A stretch of 44,626 nt of DNA. It comes from Burkholderiales bacterium. Lineage in GTDB: Bacteria > Pseudomonadota > Gammaproteobacteria > Burkholderiales > Burkholderiaceae_C. The position numbers and the translations under genes were made by a program. Shown here piece by piece: positions 1-8,991 of this stretch. The DNA is taken from positions 1-44,626 of the forward strand of contig CANBTT010000019.1 of the NCBI GenBank assembly GCA_947372465.1, written 5' to 3'. The stretch's first letter is position 1. Each line of letters starts with the position of its first letter. Below the pieces are notes generated by a model that was not told where the DNA came from, did no database searches, and was given only the letters and a program-made list of their open reading frames with translations.

Positions 1-131
1 GCCTCACCACCAAATTTCAACGATAAAACCGTTGTGATCGCCGCTGTCAGCGTCGTCTTGCCATGATCCACGTGTCCAATGGTGCCTACGTTCACGTGGG
101 GCTTGGTACGTTCAAATTTTCCTTTTGCCAT
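1..131 (-). CDS. tuf: Elongation factor Tu, N-terminal fragment (runs off window start)
   Basis: The first 43 codons of EF-Tu are visible on the minus strand, starting with an ATG at 131. EF-Tu is the GTPase that carries aminoacyl-tRNA to the ribosome A site. The N-terminus [20 protein letters not shown] leads into the P-loop GHVDHGKTT, which identifies the family without doubt. The gene lies directly downstream of tRNA-Tyr, tRNA-Gly and tRNA-Thr on the same strand, the arrangement of the tRNA-tufB operon in many proteobacteria, so co-transcription is likely. The rest of the gene, including the G domain, lies outside the window. Confidence 0.97.
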   Translation of the reverse strand, partial: MAKGKFERTKPHVNVGTIGHVDHGKTTLTAAITTVLSLKFGGE

Positions 132-183
132 TATTCGACTCCGAAAAAAACTCACTGTGCCGCAGCACTGTTAAAAAAAGATT

Positions 184-258
<75 letters not shown>

Positions 259-297
259 TAAACCGCGTACGCCTTGCCCAGCTTTAAAAAAAAGTTC

Positions 298-371
298 TGG
301 AGCGGGAGACGGGAATCGGACCCGCGTCATTAGCTTGGAAGGCTAAGGTTCTACCATTGAACTACTCCCGC
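298..371 (-). tRNA. tRNA-Gly (anticodon TCC)
   Basis: The minus-strand cloverleaf has acceptor GCGGGAG with CTCCCGC, anticodon loop CTTCCAA (anticodon TCC) and an encoded CCA at its 3' end. It is the middle gene of the Tyr-Gly-Thr array, 39 bases from tRNA-Thr, and is likely processed from one precursor that continues into tuf. Confidence 0.97.
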
Positions 372-451
372 AGAAGACCAAGCAGAGCACCCAAGGGCAC
401 AAGGCATTGTGAAACACAAGACCGCTCATGCAAGCACTTTTTCATCTTCGC

Positions 452-537
452 TGGTGGAGGGGACTGGATTCGAACCAGTGTAGGCGTAAGCCAACAGATT
501 TACAGTCTGCCCCCTTTAGCCACTCGGGCACCCCTCC
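452..537 (-). tRNA. tRNA-Tyr (anticodon GTA)
   Basis: This 86-nt class II tRNA has a long variable arm, anticodon GTA in the loop CTGTAAA, acceptor GGAGGGG and an encoded CCA. It is the promoter-proximal gene of the tRNA-tuf operon. In E. coli the tufB operon likewise carries Thr, Tyr, Gly and Thr tRNAs; here only one Thr tRNA is present. Confidence 0.97.
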
Positions 538-549
538 GGCGAACCTCAT

Positions 550-555
550 AATATA
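550..555 (-). promoter_or_regulatory. Probable -10 element of the tRNA-tuf operon
   Basis: On the minus strand the hexamer TATATT lies 12 bases upstream of the tRNA-Tyr 5' end, placing a start near 543 with a very short leader. No convincing -35 hexamer is seen about 17 bases upstream, so the call rests on the -10 match and its position only. Confidence 0.45.
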
Positions 556-666
556 GCACAAGTGACCAAGATTTTGCTGCTTTTTACGGTAAATTTTGCC
601 GAAAGTTGCGTCTCCCTCCACTGCGTTTGCTGTTTTTTTCATCATTCTTTCACAAAACAGTACCCC

Positions 667-1452
667 TTAACTCAAAGCCCAATCCATCTTCACGCCCCTT
701 TGGGCCAGCCAGCGCTGCGCCAGCCCAAAGTGCCCACAACCCATGAAAGGGTGCTCACCCCTGAGTGCAGACAAGGGTGAGGGGTGGTTGGCGCTCAAGA
801 CGAGCACGTCCTTTTGATAGGTCTTGGACCACAACTCGAGATCGCCCTGAAGCTTTTGTGCATGCATGCCCCAAAGCATCACCACGGTGGGAGACGGGGA
901 TTTCATCACCTCCTCTAAAATCATCTTGGTGAGCGCGCTCCAAGGCAGGTGTGCATGGGACGCGGCCCGCCCAGCTTGCACGCTCAAGGCTTGATTGAGC
1001 AAGAAAACGCCTTGCTCAACCCAAGGCAACAAGGAGGCACGCCAAGGCGCAGGCGGCTCTAGCCCCAAGTCGCGTTTCAATTCCTTGAAGATATTGACCA
1101 ATGAAGGGGGCGCCTTGACCCCATTGGCCACAGAAAACGACAAGCCTTCAGCCTGTCCTGGCCCATGGTAGGGGTCCTGCCCCAAAATCACCACCCGCAC
1201 CTCAGCCGGGGACAAGGCTTGCAACAACCTCAAAGGATGGGGCGGGTAAATCACCAGGCCTGCATCCAACTCCTTTTGCACAGCCTTCACAAGCACTTGC
1301 CCAGGCCCGCTGCGAAAGAAGTCGCCCACCACTTTGGCCCAAATGGGCTTGAGACCATGGCTCTTTGGGGGCCAATCTCTTGGGCTCAAACGCTCCCCCA
1401 GCGGCGAAAATCCGTCAAGGACCTCTTGGCTCATGGCATCAACAAGGCCCAC
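667..1452 (-). CDS. ung: Uracil-DNA glycosylase (family 1 UNG)
   Basis: This enzyme removes uracil from DNA in the cytoplasm as the first step of base excision repair. Family 1 motifs are clear: GQDPYHGPGQAEG at residues 91-103 holds the catalytic Asp (D93), and HPSPLSA near residue 233 is the DNA-intercalation loop. The 261-residue length is normal for the family. The first codon at 1452 is GTG; an ATG six codons later (1434) is an equally good start, and neither has a clear ribosome-binding site. It follows trpC by 31 bases on the same strand, so it is probably the last gene of the trp transcript. Confidence 0.95.
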   Translation of the reverse strand: MGLVDAMSQEVLDGFSPLGERLSPRDWPPKSHGLKPIWAKVVGDFFRSGPGQVLVKAVQKELDAGLVIYPPHPLRLLQALSPAEVRVVILGQDPYHGPGQAEGLSFSVANGVKAPPSLVNIFKELKRDLGLEPPAPWRASLLPWVEQGVFLLNQALSVQAGRAASHAHLPWSALTKMILEEVMKSPSPTVVMLWGMHAQKLQGDLELWSKTYQKDVLVLSANHPSPLSALRGEHPFMGCGHFGLAQRWLAQRGVKMDWALS

Positions 1453-1483
1453 AGTGCATTCACATGGAACTCACTTCGCACAC

Positions 1484-2275
1484 TCAAGCTCGAAACATCT
1501 CGCCCAAGGCCACCCCAGGCTCCTTGGCCCGCATGAACGCCTCGCCCACCAAAAAGGCGTTCACCCCTTGTTCGCGAAGCAAGTTGACGTCCTCCAATCC
1601 CGAGATCCCACTCTCGGTGACCAAGATCTTGTCAGCGGGCACCATTTTCTTCAAATTCAAAGTCGTGTCCAAATTGACTTTGAAGGTTCTCAAGTCCCGG
1701 TTGTTCACGCCAATGAGCGCCGTCTTGAGCATCAAGGCACGCGCCATCTCTTTTTCATCGTGCACCTCAACCAAGACCGCCATGTCCAAGGAGCGGGCAA
1801 TCGACTCAAACTCTTTGAGTTGCGCATCCTCTAAACACGCCACAATCAACAAAATGCAGTCCGCCCCCATGACGCGCGACTCGTACACCTGGTAAGGATC
1901 GACCAAAAAATCTTTGCGAAGAACAGGCAAGCCACACGAGGCGCGCGCTTGCTTTAAATAATCGATCGAACCCTGAAAATACTGCTGATCGGTCAACACC
2001 GACAAACACGCCGCACCGTGCTCGGCGTAGCTTTGGGCAATGTCGGCGGGCTCGAACGGCTCCCTCAAAATGCCCTTGGATGGACTGGCCTTCTTCACCT
2101 CAGCAATCACTGCTGGCGCCCCTTGACTCAGTTTGGCTCTAAGAGCGCCCTCAAAGTCACGCGTCAACACGCGGCTCAAAGCATCTTCGCGCACCGCCTC
2201 CAAGGACTTGCGCGACTTCAAGACCTTGAGCTCTTCAAATTTGGTCGCCGTGATTTTTTCAAGAATATCTGACAT
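1484..2275 (-). CDS. trpC: Indole-3-glycerol phosphate synthase
   Basis: TrpC converts carboxyphenylamino-deoxyribulose phosphate to indole-3-glycerol phosphate in tryptophan synthesis. The TIM-barrel family signature [13 protein letters not shown] (residues 56-68) with its catalytic lysine, GVNNRDL and the phosphate-site ESGI are all present. The 263-residue length fits a monofunctional TrpC with no fused TrpF domain. It follows trpD by 88 bases and precedes ung by 31. trpF, trpB and trpA are not in the window; in betaproteobacteria they usually form a separate cluster. Confidence 0.97.
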   Translation of the reverse strand: MSDILEKITATKFEELKVLKSRKSLEAVREDALSRVLTRDFEGALRAKLSQGAPAVIAEVKKASPSKGILREPFEPADIAQSYAEHGAACLSVLTDQQYFQGSIDYLKQARASCGLPVLRKDFLVDPYQVYESRVMGADCILLIVACLEDAQLKEFESIARSLDMAVLVEVHDEKEMARALMLKTALIGVNNRDLRTFKVNLDTTLNLKKMVPADKILVTESGISGLEDVNLLREQGVNAFLVGEAFMRAKEPGVALGEMFRA

Positions 2276-2364
2276 GATGTTGTTGGGGTCCTAGATGAAC
2301 ATAAATAAATAAAAACTGCTTTTGCAGGGGCCACCTTCTCCCCCACACACAAAGTCCAAAAGGC

Positions 2365-3405
2365 TCAGGCCTTCTTTTCTTGTACGTGCTGCGTAAAGGC
2401 AAGCCACTGATGAAGCTTTTTCAAGGCAGCACCCGAGGCCAGTGTCTTTTTGGCCAAAACCAGGCCCTCTTCAATGCTCGGCGCCACATTGGCCGCGTAC
2501 AGGGCGACCCCCGCATTGAAAACCACAATGTCTCTTGGCGGCCCGTCTTGGTTGTTCAACACAGACAACAGCATGGCCTTGGACTCCTCTGGGGTCTCGA
2601 CCTTGAGCATGCGGTGTGAGGCCATGTTCAATGAAAAGTCCTCGGGATGAATTTCGTACTCCAAGATTTCCCCATTCTTCAATTCGCCCACCACCGTTGC
2701 CGCCCCCAAAGACACCTCATCCAGGCCATCCTTGCCAAACACCACCAAGGCATGCTCGGCCCCCAATCGCTGCAAAGCACGGACCTGAATGCCCACCAAA
2801 TCGGAATGAAAAACACCCATCAAAATATTGGGCGCATCGGCCGGATTGGTCAAAGGACCCAAAATGTTGAACAAGGTTCTCACGCCCAACTCTTTTCTGA
2901 CCGGCGCCACGTTCTTCATCGCTGGATGGTGATTGGGCGCGAACATGAACCCCACGCCCGTCTCCTCAATGCTCTGGGTGATGACTGCAGGCGACAAATT
3001 GATGTTCGCCCCCAAGTTCTCCAGCACATCGGCGCTGCCGCTCTTGCTGCTCACACTGCGGCCACCGTGCTTGGAGACCTTGGCGCCTGCAGCGGCCACG
3101 ACAAACATCGTGCACGTTGAAATGTTGAACGTGTGTGAGCCGTCCCCTCCAGTGCCCACAATGTCCACCAAATGGGTCTTGTCTTGCACATGCACCTTGG
3201 TGGCAAATTCGCGCATGACCTGCGCAGCAGCGGTGATCTCACCAATGGTCTCCTTCTTGACGCGCAAGCCCGTCAACAAGGCACCCATCATCAAGGGCGA
3301 CATCTCCCCCTTCATGATCATGCGCATCAAGTGCAGCATCTCATCGTGAAAAATCTCACGGTGTTCAATCGTTCTTTGCAAGGCTTCTGTGGCAGTGATG
3401 GACAT
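2365..3405 (-). CDS. trpD: Anthranilate phosphoribosyltransferase
   Basis: TrpD transfers phosphoribose from PRPP to anthranilate, the second step of tryptophan synthesis. The PRPP/Mg site motifs GTGGDG (84-89), NIST (94-97) and [15 protein letters not shown] (112-126) are intact, and 346 residues is normal. The gene follows trpG by only 23 bases, consistent with one operon. It is a stand-alone enzyme, not fused to TrpG as in E. coli. Confidence 0.97.
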   Translation of the reverse strand: MSITATEALQRTIEHREIFHDEMLHLMRMIMKGEMSPLMMGALLTGLRVKKETIGEITAAAQVMREFATKVHVQDKTHLVDIVGTGGDGSHTFNISTCTMFVVAAAGAKVSKHGGRSVSSKSGSADVLENLGANINLSPAVITQSIEETGVGFMFAPNHHPAMKNVAPVRKELGVRTLFNILGPLTNPADAPNILMGVFHSDLVGIQVRALQRLGAEHALVVFGKDGLDEVSLGAATVVGELKNGEILEYEIHPEDFSLNMASHRMLKVETPEESKAMLLSVLNNQDGPPRDIVVFNAGVALYAANVAPSIEEGLVLAKKTLASGAALKKLHQWLAFTQHVQEKKA

Positions 3406-3428
3406 GTTTTTAATCTAAAAAATTAAGG

Positions 3429-4160
3429 TTAGAACCGTTTGGGTTCACGCAACGCAAAAGGGCCTTGTGCGTCGCCACCCGGGAAGAGGAAATTTTTAAG
3501 CAGGGCGTGACCGTGCTCCGACAACACCGACTCGGGGTGAAACTGCACCCCCTGGATGGGCAAGTGGCGGTGTCGCACACCCATGATCTCACCATCTTGT
3601 GTCCAGGCCGTCACCTCCAACTCCTTTGGACACGCTTGGCGCTCAATGGCCAAGGAGTGGTAGCGGTTGACCACCATGGGGGACGGCAAGCCCTTGAACA
3701 CCCCTGCGTTCAGGTGCTCAATGGAGGACACTTTGCCATGCATCAGTTCTTTGGCGCGCACAATCTGCCCCCCAAAGGCCGCACCAATGGCTTGGTGCCC
3801 CAAGCACACCCCCAAAATCGGCAAGTTTGGCGCATGCTTGGCAAAGTGCTTGATGGCCGCAACCGACACGCCCGCCTCGGCCGGAGAACAAGGTCCCGGA
3901 GAAATCACCAAGCGATCGGGCGCGATGCGCTCAATGTCTTCGATGCCGATCTCGTCGTTTCGGTGCACCTCCACGCGCGCGCCCAACTCGGCAAAATACT
4001 GAACCAAATTGAAGGTGAATGAATCGTAGTTGTCGATCATTAAAACACGGCACCTGGGCGCGTCGCTGCCCAAGGCTTGCGACAGCTCATGGTACTGAAC
4101 CTCAGGTGTGCCTGGCTTTGAGTTCGCTTGTTGCATGACTGGTATGGCATTGTTTGGCAT
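3429..4160 (-). CDS. trpG: Anthranilate synthase component II, glutamine amidotransferase
   Basis: TrpG hydrolyses glutamine and passes ammonia to TrpE. Class I amidotransferase motifs are intact: [11 protein letters not shown] with the catalytic Cys (C119 in this 243-residue form) and VQFHPES with His and Glu of the triad. TrpG normally begins at about [11 protein letters not shown]; here that motif starts at residue 41, so the ORF has about 38 extra N-terminal residues. The upstream ATG (4160) has a good GGGAG site and starts 6 bases after the trpE stop, supporting the long form. The internal ATG at 4040 has a weaker AGGTG site ten bases upstream. Either start is possible. Confidence 0.95.
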   Translation of the reverse strand: MPNNAIPVMQQANSKPGTPEVQYHELSQALGSDAPRCRVLMIDNYDSFTFNLVQYFAELGARVEVHRNDEIGIEDIERIAPDRLVISPGPCSPAEAGVSVAAIKHFAKHAPNLPILGVCLGHQAIGAAFGGQIVRAKELMHGKVSSIEHLNAGVFKGLPSPMVVNRYHSLAIERQACPKELEVTAWTQDGEIMGVRHRHLPIQGVQFHPESVLSEHGHALLKNFLFPGGDAQGPFALREPKRF

Positions 4161-4166
4161 GGCGCT

Positions 4167-5663
4167 TCACTCCCAACCTTCTTCAACGAGTTCACTCGCG
4201 CGGATCAAAGCCCGCGCTTTGTGCTCGGTCTCGGCCCACTCGGCCAAAGCAACGGAGTCGGCAACCACGCCGGCTGCAGCCTGCACATGGAGCATGCCGT
4301 CCTTGATCACGCCTGTGCGAATTGAAATCGCCACATCCATGTCCCCCGCATAACTCAAATAGCCGCACGCCCCCCCATAAACACCGCGCTTGACGGGCTC
4401 GAGCTGATCAATCAATTCCATCGCATGCACCTTGGGCGCCCCGGTCAGGGTGCCTGCAGGGAAGGTGGCCTTTAAGACGTCCATGCTGCTCATGCCCTCT
4501 CGCAGCAAGCCCTCCACATTGCTCACAATGTGCATCACATGGCTGTAGCGCTCCACCACAAAAGACTCGGTGACTTTGACGGTGCCAATCTGTGCGATGC
4601 GACCGATGTCATTTCTGGCCAAATCAATGAGCATCACATGCTCCGCTCGCTCTTTGGGGTCTGCAAGCAACTCCTTCTCCGTTTGCAAATCTTTTTCGAT
4701 GGTTGTTCCTCTTGGCCGCGTGCCGGCCAAGGGCCGGATGGTGACCTTTGTCCCAAGCTCGGTGGCCTCTTGTCTGACCAAAATTTCTGGCGACGCCCCC
4801 ACCACAGAGAAGTCTCCCAAGTGGTAATAGAACATATAAGGACTGGGGTTCAAGGCCCGGAGGGCTCTGTACAAAGACAAGGGGCTTTGTGTGTAGGGCT
4901 TGCTCAGACGCTGACCGACTTGCACTTGCATGAAGTCGCCCGCCTCAATCAAGCCCTTGGCTTTTTGCACCGCGGCCAAATAGTCCTCTTTGGCAAATTC
5001 GCGTGTGACCGCGTGCGTGGTCGTTGGCTTGACTTGAGGCGCACTCACCGAGTATTTCAATTGCTCTTTAAGCTGCCTTAAGCGCTGTTTGCCTTTGGCA
5101 TACGCCTCAGGCTGTGCAGGGTCCACATAGACCAACAAATACAACTTGCCCGACAAATTATCAATCACCGCCAACTCATTGCACTCAAGCAAAAAGATAT
5201 CCGGGCAACCCAAGGGATCGGGCGGACAGGAGGCCTCTAACTTTTTCTCGATGTACCGCACCACATCGTAGCCAAAGTAACCGGCCAAGCCGCCACAAAA
5301 CCTGGGCATGCCTGGACTCACCGCCACCTTGAAGCGTTTTTGGTAGGACGCGATAAAGTCCAGTGGGTTGCCCATGTGGGTCTCCATCACCCGCTCATCA
5401 AAAACCACCTCTGTTTTGGCGTCGGCACCGAAACCACTGGACTTCAAGTACCCGCGGGCGGGCAAACCGATGAAACTGTAGCGTCCAAAACGCTCGCCCC
5501 CAACGACCGACTCAAGTAAAAAACTGTAGCGTCCCCCGTCCTTGCTAAAAGCCAATTTCAAATACAAAGACAAAGGCGTCTCCAGATCCGCAAACGCCTC
5601 TTGCATCAAGGGGATTCGGTTGAAGCCTTGGGCGACCAAACTCTTGAATTCCAATTCTGTCAT
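4167..5663 (-). CDS. trpE: Anthranilate synthase component I
   Basis: TrpE makes anthranilate from chorismate and ammonia, the committed and usually feedback-inhibited step of tryptophan synthesis. The chorismate-binding domain carries LAGTRPRG, GAPKVHAMELID and GGACGYL in order, and the N-terminal regulatory domain contains LETPLSLYLKL. The frame stays open 27 codons further up, to 5744, but the family normally begins MTELEFKSL, and a GAGGTG site lies about ten bases before the adjacent ATGs at 5666 and 5663. The latter gives 498 residues. It is the first gene of trpE-trpG-trpD-trpC-ung. I found no leader peptide with tandem Trp codons upstream. Confidence 0.96.
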   Translation of the reverse strand: MTELEFKSLVAQGFNRIPLMQEAFADLETPLSLYLKLAFSKDGGRYSFLLESVVGGERFGRYSFIGLPARGYLKSSGFGADAKTEVVFDERVMETHMGNPLDFIASYQKRFKVAVSPGMPRFCGGLAGYFGYDVVRYIEKKLEASCPPDPLGCPDIFLLECNELAVIDNLSGKLYLLVYVDPAQPEAYAKGKQRLRQLKEQLKYSVSAPQVKPTTTHAVTREFAKEDYLAAVQKAKGLIEAGDFMQVQVGQRLSKPYTQSPLSLYRALRALNPSPYMFYYHLGDFSVVGASPEILVRQEATELGTKVTIRPLAGTRPRGTTIEKDLQTEKELLADPKERAEHVMLIDLARNDIGRIAQIGTVKVTESFVVERYSHVMHIVSNVEGLLREGMSSMDVLKATFPAGTLTGAPKVHAMELIDQLEPVKRGVYGGACGYLSYAGDMDVAISIRTGVIKDGMLHVQAAAGVVADSVALAEWAETEHKARALIRASELVEEGWE

Positions 5664-5721
5664 CATGTGGAAAAACACCTCAAAATATGATTTCTGTTTG
5701 TTTGAAGTCCAGGTGGGCTGA

Positions 5722-5748
5722 GTGACGCTTGTGACGCTTGTCACGCTT
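5722..5748. repeat. Three tandem copies of a 9-bp unit before trpE
   Basis: On the plus strand the unit GTGACGCTT occurs twice exactly (5722-5730 and 5731-5739) and a third time with one change, GTCACGCTT (5740-5748). Read together, the last two copies create the inverted repeat GTGAC-N4-GTCAC. The array lies about 60-85 bases upstream of the trpE start, so it could be a regulator site or a simple slippage repeat. Confidence 0.7.
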
Positions 5749-5874
5749 TCACTGGCCAGCGCCCGACTTCTTGATCTTTGGATGCTTGCTCAAAGCAAGC
5801 AGGGCACGGGTCATCAACACTTGTGCCGCCCCAACCGCATTCGCGCGCCTCAATGCATTGCTTTTTTGAGACAT
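5749..5874 (-). other. Candidate 41-codon small ORF, unrecognised
   Basis: An ATG-started frame of 41 codons ends just inside the tandem repeat region. The product would be basic and helical in character, beginning MSQKSNALRRANAVGAAQ and ending KHPKIKKSGAGQ. No ribosome-binding site precedes the ATG; the nearest GAGG is over 20 bases away. The product is not recognised, and the frame may be chance. Confidence 0.15.
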
Positions 5875-6214
5875 TAAAAAGTGAACAGACGGTGCTTGCC
5901 TCTTCAAAAAAACACAACGGTCGCCATGGCGACAAGAGGCCTTTTCTTTGTCAAACTTTTCTTGTCAAATGAAGGCTGTGCCTCGGATGAAAAAAGCCAA
6001 GGGACAAATGACGAAGTGACAAGCTTTTTTTACTCACTGCTCACAAACCGGTCAACGCGAGGGGCTCAACTTTTTAAGCCTGTGCACAGCTGCGCCAGGG
6101 CCATGCTCCTCGGTCACTGGACCCCGTTAAAACGTTGTGGTGGTAAAACATCCTTGGGATTCTAACCAAGGCAGACGCTCAAATTTCAAGCGCGCAAGAA
6201 TTAATTGAGCCTCT

Positions 6215-6784
6215 TCAAGGTGCGTCGATCATCTCAATCAAGGTTTTCAGGGCCTGCGCCGTGGTGGCCAGCCTCACACTTTTGCGGTCCCCAGAAAAGT
6301 CGAATCGCTCTGATTTGACCCAGGCGCTTTCCCCGCCAAGACTGGGCCCCGAGGGGCTCGGCACGCCCCAAGCAAACCACACGCATCCCACGGGCTTTTC
6401 CAGCGAGCCGCCCGCAGGTCCCGCCACACCCGTGACGGCCACCGCCACTTGCGCTCTTGAGTGCCGCAAAGCCCCAAGAACCATCGCGCGAGCAACCTCC
6501 TCACTGACGGCGCCGTATCGCTCTATCAACGCCCAGTCCACCCCCAACAGTTCGTGCTTGGAGGCGTTGGAGTAGCTCACAAACCCCCGTTCAAACCACA
6601 GGCTTGAGCCCGCAATGTCGGTGCAAGACGATGCAATCATCCCACCCGTGCAACTCTCAGCGGTGGCCAGACACCAGCCTTTGCTCAACAAACTGCTGGC
6701 CAACTTCTCGCTCAAAGCCAGAAGGGTGTCGCCTTGCACATCGCTTGAGCTTTGTTTTTGCGCCTCGTTCATTGAAATGCCCAT
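6215..6784 (-). CDS. pncC: CinA-family nicotinamide-nucleotide amidohydrolase
   Basis: This is a stand-alone CinA C-terminal domain of 189 residues, the PncC type, which deamidates NMN to nicotinic acid mononucleotide in NAD recycling. Visible motifs are TAESCTGG (41-48, with the reactive Ser), AVTGVAGPAGG (116-126) and KPVGCVWFA (130-138). There is no N-terminal molybdopterin-binding domain, unlike full CinA. It follows pgpA by 10 bases in the thiL-pgpA-pncC operon. The function is inferred from family; some members remain unassigned. Confidence 0.9.
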   Translation of the reverse strand: MGISMNEAQKQSSSDVQGDTLLALSEKLASSLLSKGWCLATAESCTGGMIASSCTDIAGSSLWFERGFVSYSNASKHELLGVDWALIERYGAVSEEVARAMVLGALRHSRAQVAVAVTGVAGPAGGSLEKPVGCVWFAWGVPSPSGPSLGGESAWVKSERFDFSGDRKSVRLATTAQALKTLIEMIDAP

Positions 6785-6794
6785 CCTTTGAAGT

Positions 6795-7298
6795 TCAAGT
6801 CAGGTGCGTGACTTGCCAAAGGGCCAGCACCAAAAGTGTAAAGAAGGCCGCAACCAAATCGTCCAGCATGATGCCAAAGCCGCCCCGGTAGCCGCCACCC
6901 TTGAAGAGCCTGTCGCACCAACCAATCGGCCCAGGCTTGGCAATGTCAAAGAAGCGAAAAAGCACAAAAGCCATGCATTGCCCCCCAAATCCTGCAGGCA
7001 TCCAGACCAACAAAATGATCCAAAAGGCCACGATCTCGTCCCACACAATGGCCGAAGGATCTGACACGCCCAGGTGATCGGCCGTGACCGTGCAGGCCCA
7101 CCACCCCATCAGCAAAGAGGCCAAAATGACGCCAGCGATTTGTGGGGTTGCAAGACAGTAGTCCATGACCACATAGGACGCCCAAGCCCAAAGGGTGCCC
7201 ACTGTGCCCGGCCCCACCACAGCCAAACCGGAACCAAACCCAAGGGCCATGAAGTGCGCTGGATGAGCGAGCAAAATATCTGTTTTCTTCATCATCAT
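6795..7298 (-). CDS. pgpA: Phosphatidylglycerophosphatase A
   Basis: PgpA removes the terminal phosphate of phosphatidylglycerophosphate to give phosphatidylglycerol, at the inner membrane. The family signature GPGTVGTLWAW (29-39) and the acidic motif DEIVAFW (87-93) are present, with several hydrophobic segments including one at the C-terminus. At 167 residues the length is normal. Its ATG overlaps the thiL stop as ATGA, indicating translational coupling. The thiL-pgpA-pncC order is common in proteobacteria. Confidence 0.94.
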   Translation of the reverse strand: MMMKKTDILLAHPAHFMALGFGSGLAVVGPGTVGTLWAWASYVVMDYCLATPQIAGVILASLLMGWWACTVTADHLGVSDPSAIVWDEIVAFWIILLVWMPAGFGGQCMAFVLFRFFDIAKPGPIGWCDRLFKGGGYRGGFGIMLDDLVAAFFTLLVLALWQVTHLT

Positions 7299-8293
7299 AA
7301 AAAGTGATCGTATGAACCCAAGTCTTGGACAGACTGCACACCCAAGATCTCTTTGGCGTGCATCAACTCCAGGCCCTCATTGTCAGTCACCTCGCCAACC
7401 ATGGTCAAGGGCAGCGCCAAGGCCTTGGACAAGTCCTCTATGCGAGCGCGATGGATGGGCGACGCCGCAAAGAGCAGCTCGTAGTCATCTCCCCCTTGCA
7501 ACAGCCTTTTGATGGCCTGATCTGCTGGCGACGCTTTCATGCATGCCGACAGCACCGGACTGTTCAGGACCTGGCGCAGATCCAAACGCGCTCCCTTTTT
7601 TGAGGCCTTTAAAAGATGCCCCAAGTCGCCCAGCAAGCCGTCGCTCAGGTCCATGGCAGCACTCGCCAAGCCCCTCAAAGCCAGGCCCAATTCAACCCGA
7701 GGGGTTGGCGACTCAAGTCGCACACGGGTGCTTAGAAGCGTTTGTTCATCCATTGGGATGTTTCCTTGCAAGGCCTCCAAGGCCCATCTTGCATCGCCCA
7801 AGGTCCCACTGACATACAGATCGTCGCCCGCTTGGGCGCCGCTTCTTTTGATCCCTTGCCCCTTGGGGACTTCACCAAAGACGGTGATGCAAATGCTCAA
7901 AGGCCCCCGAGTCGTGTCACCCCCGATCAAGGCGCAGCCGTGGGCATTGGCCAATGCGTACAAACCATTTGCGAAGGCTTGCAACCATGCGTCTTGGAGG
8001 CTTGGCAAAGTGAGCGCCAACGCAAACGCTTTGGGCCTGGCGCCACACGCGGCCAAATCACTCAAATTCACCGCCAAACATTTGTGCCCAAGCGTGTGGG
8101 GATCCACATCCGCAAAAAAATGCGTGCCTTGCACCAACACGTCCGTTGACACGGCCAATTGATGCCCAGGTGTAACCGTCATCAAGGCGCAATCATCCCC
8201 AATGCCCAGGGGCAGATCCTCGCGCTCAACAGCAAAGCGAGACTTGAAATATTTTTCAATCAGATCGAATTCACCCATCTGTGCTCGATTCAT
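7295..8293 (-). CDS. thiL: Thiamine-monophosphate kinase
   Basis: ThiL phosphorylates thiamine monophosphate to the active cofactor thiamine diphosphate using ATP. Motifs of the PurM/ThiL fold are in order: GIGDDCALM (30-38), GGDTTRGPLSI, SGTLGDARWALE, MDLSDGLLGDL and LLQGGDDYELLF. The length of 332 is usual. The conserved start MGEFDLI lies five codons after the first ATG, so 8278 is an alternative start. It is the first gene of thiL-pgpA-pncC and is followed by pgpA with a 4-base overlap. Confidence 0.95.
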   Translation of the reverse strand: MNRAQMGEFDLIEKYFKSRFAVEREDLPLGIGDDCALMTVTPGHQLAVSTDVLVQGTHFFADVDPHTLGHKCLAVNLSDLAACGARPKAFALALTLPSLQDAWLQAFANGLYALANAHGCALIGGDTTRGPLSICITVFGEVPKGQGIKRSGAQAGDDLYVSGTLGDARWALEALQGNIPMDEQTLLSTRVRLESPTPRVELGLALRGLASAAMDLSDGLLGDLGHLLKASKKGARLDLRQVLNSPVLSACMKASPADQAIKRLLQGGDDYELLFAASPIHRARIEDLSKALALPLTMVGEVTDNEGLELMHAKEILGVQSVQDLGSYDHFL

Positions 8294-8363
8294 GGCGATG
8301 GCATTCGTGTGTTTTAAATCGTTCGCTCCGTGCTTGGTCCATGACGTTTGGCAGAGATTGCAC

Positions 8364-8744
8364 TCAGTGTTTGTATTGTCCGCTCAAGGCGTCCAGCACA
8401 AACATCGGGATGTCCACCTCAAAGCGCTCTGCGTCAACCGCCACAAAGAAGTAGCTCCCATGCATGGTGCCCGTTGGCGTTCTTAAATGGGTGCCCGATG
8501 TGTACTGAAAAGACTGCCCTGGCTTTAACAAGGGTTGAGCCCCAACCACCCCAAGCCCCTTGACTTTTTCATGCTGACCATCTGCGTCGTTGATGTGCCA
8601 TGTGCGAGAAATCAATTGCGCCGCCACCTGGCCCGTGTTGGTGATGGTGATGGCATAACTAAAGACATACAAATCATGTTCCGGCTCAGATTGATCGGCC
8701 AAATAGTGGGGCATCACATCCACACGCATTTTGTAATTGCTCAT
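8364..8744 (-). CDS. apaG: ApaG protein (Co2+/Mg2+ efflux-associated)
   Basis: ApaG is a small immunoglobulin-like domain protein linked in enterobacteria to Co2+ resistance and Mg2+ efflux; its biochemical role is still unclear. The product from the ATG at 8744 begins MSNYKMRVDVMPHYLADQS and has the family's YAITITNTG and GSYFFVAVD segments. The open frame continues 30 codons upstream, but the family starts here, giving the usual length of 126. It is divergent from rpe, an arrangement I recall from Comamonadaceae. The 247-bp gap between them should hold both promoters. Confidence 0.95.
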   Translation of the reverse strand: MSNYKMRVDVMPHYLADQSEPEHDLYVFSYAITITNTGQVAAQLISRTWHINDADGQHEKVKGLGVVGAQPLLKPGQSFQYTSGTHLRTPTGTMHGSYFFVAVDAERFEVDIPMFVLDALSGQYKH

Positions 8745-8991
8745 TGTTGTATTCAAGCCTGTGCAAGGGTGTCTTTTGGAAAGTTTGAAAGCGGCTTGCG
8801 CTCGTCTGAAGGCTTTGAAGGCCCGGGGCTTCAAGCCACTCAGTCCTCCATGTTAATGGAAGAACCCCAGGGCCTTTGCATCGCCCGCAAAAAAATAGGC
8901 CCGGCTCGCCTCAACACGGTTTGCAGCGCCTTCGTTATACTTCCACTGCATGCACCACGCACCTTAACCCCACGTTTTTTCTCGAGGCCCC

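Larger units (their letters stand above)
5664..6214. other. Gene-poor gap upstream of trpE
   Basis: This 550-bp gap between pncC and trpE should contain the trp promoter. It holds a 9-bp tandem repeat (5722-5748), a 7-bp hairpin TGCTTGC/GCAAGCA (5783-5801), two TTTGACAA direct repeats on the minus strand 14 bases apart (within 5948-5969), a 6-bp hairpin CCTTGG/CCAAGG near 6151-6170 and a 41-codon open frame. I see no protein I recognise, and no tRNA or known riboswitch. Confidence 0.6.

Noticed and set aside
5741-5935. 64-codon minus-strand frame before trpE
   Set aside because: It has scattered Cys and Trp but no tandem Trp codons, and no ribosome site; another frame in the same stretch looks at least as protein-like.
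5881-6165. 94-codon plus-strand frame, and a nearby LWW-stop codon string resembling a trp leader
   Set aside because: It is on the strand opposite to trpE and reads away from it, with no ribosome site; codon usage and composition are not protein-like.
8745-8834. 30-codon upstream extension of apaG
   Set aside because: ApaG proteins start at MSNYKMRV; the extension has no family match and runs into the promoter region.
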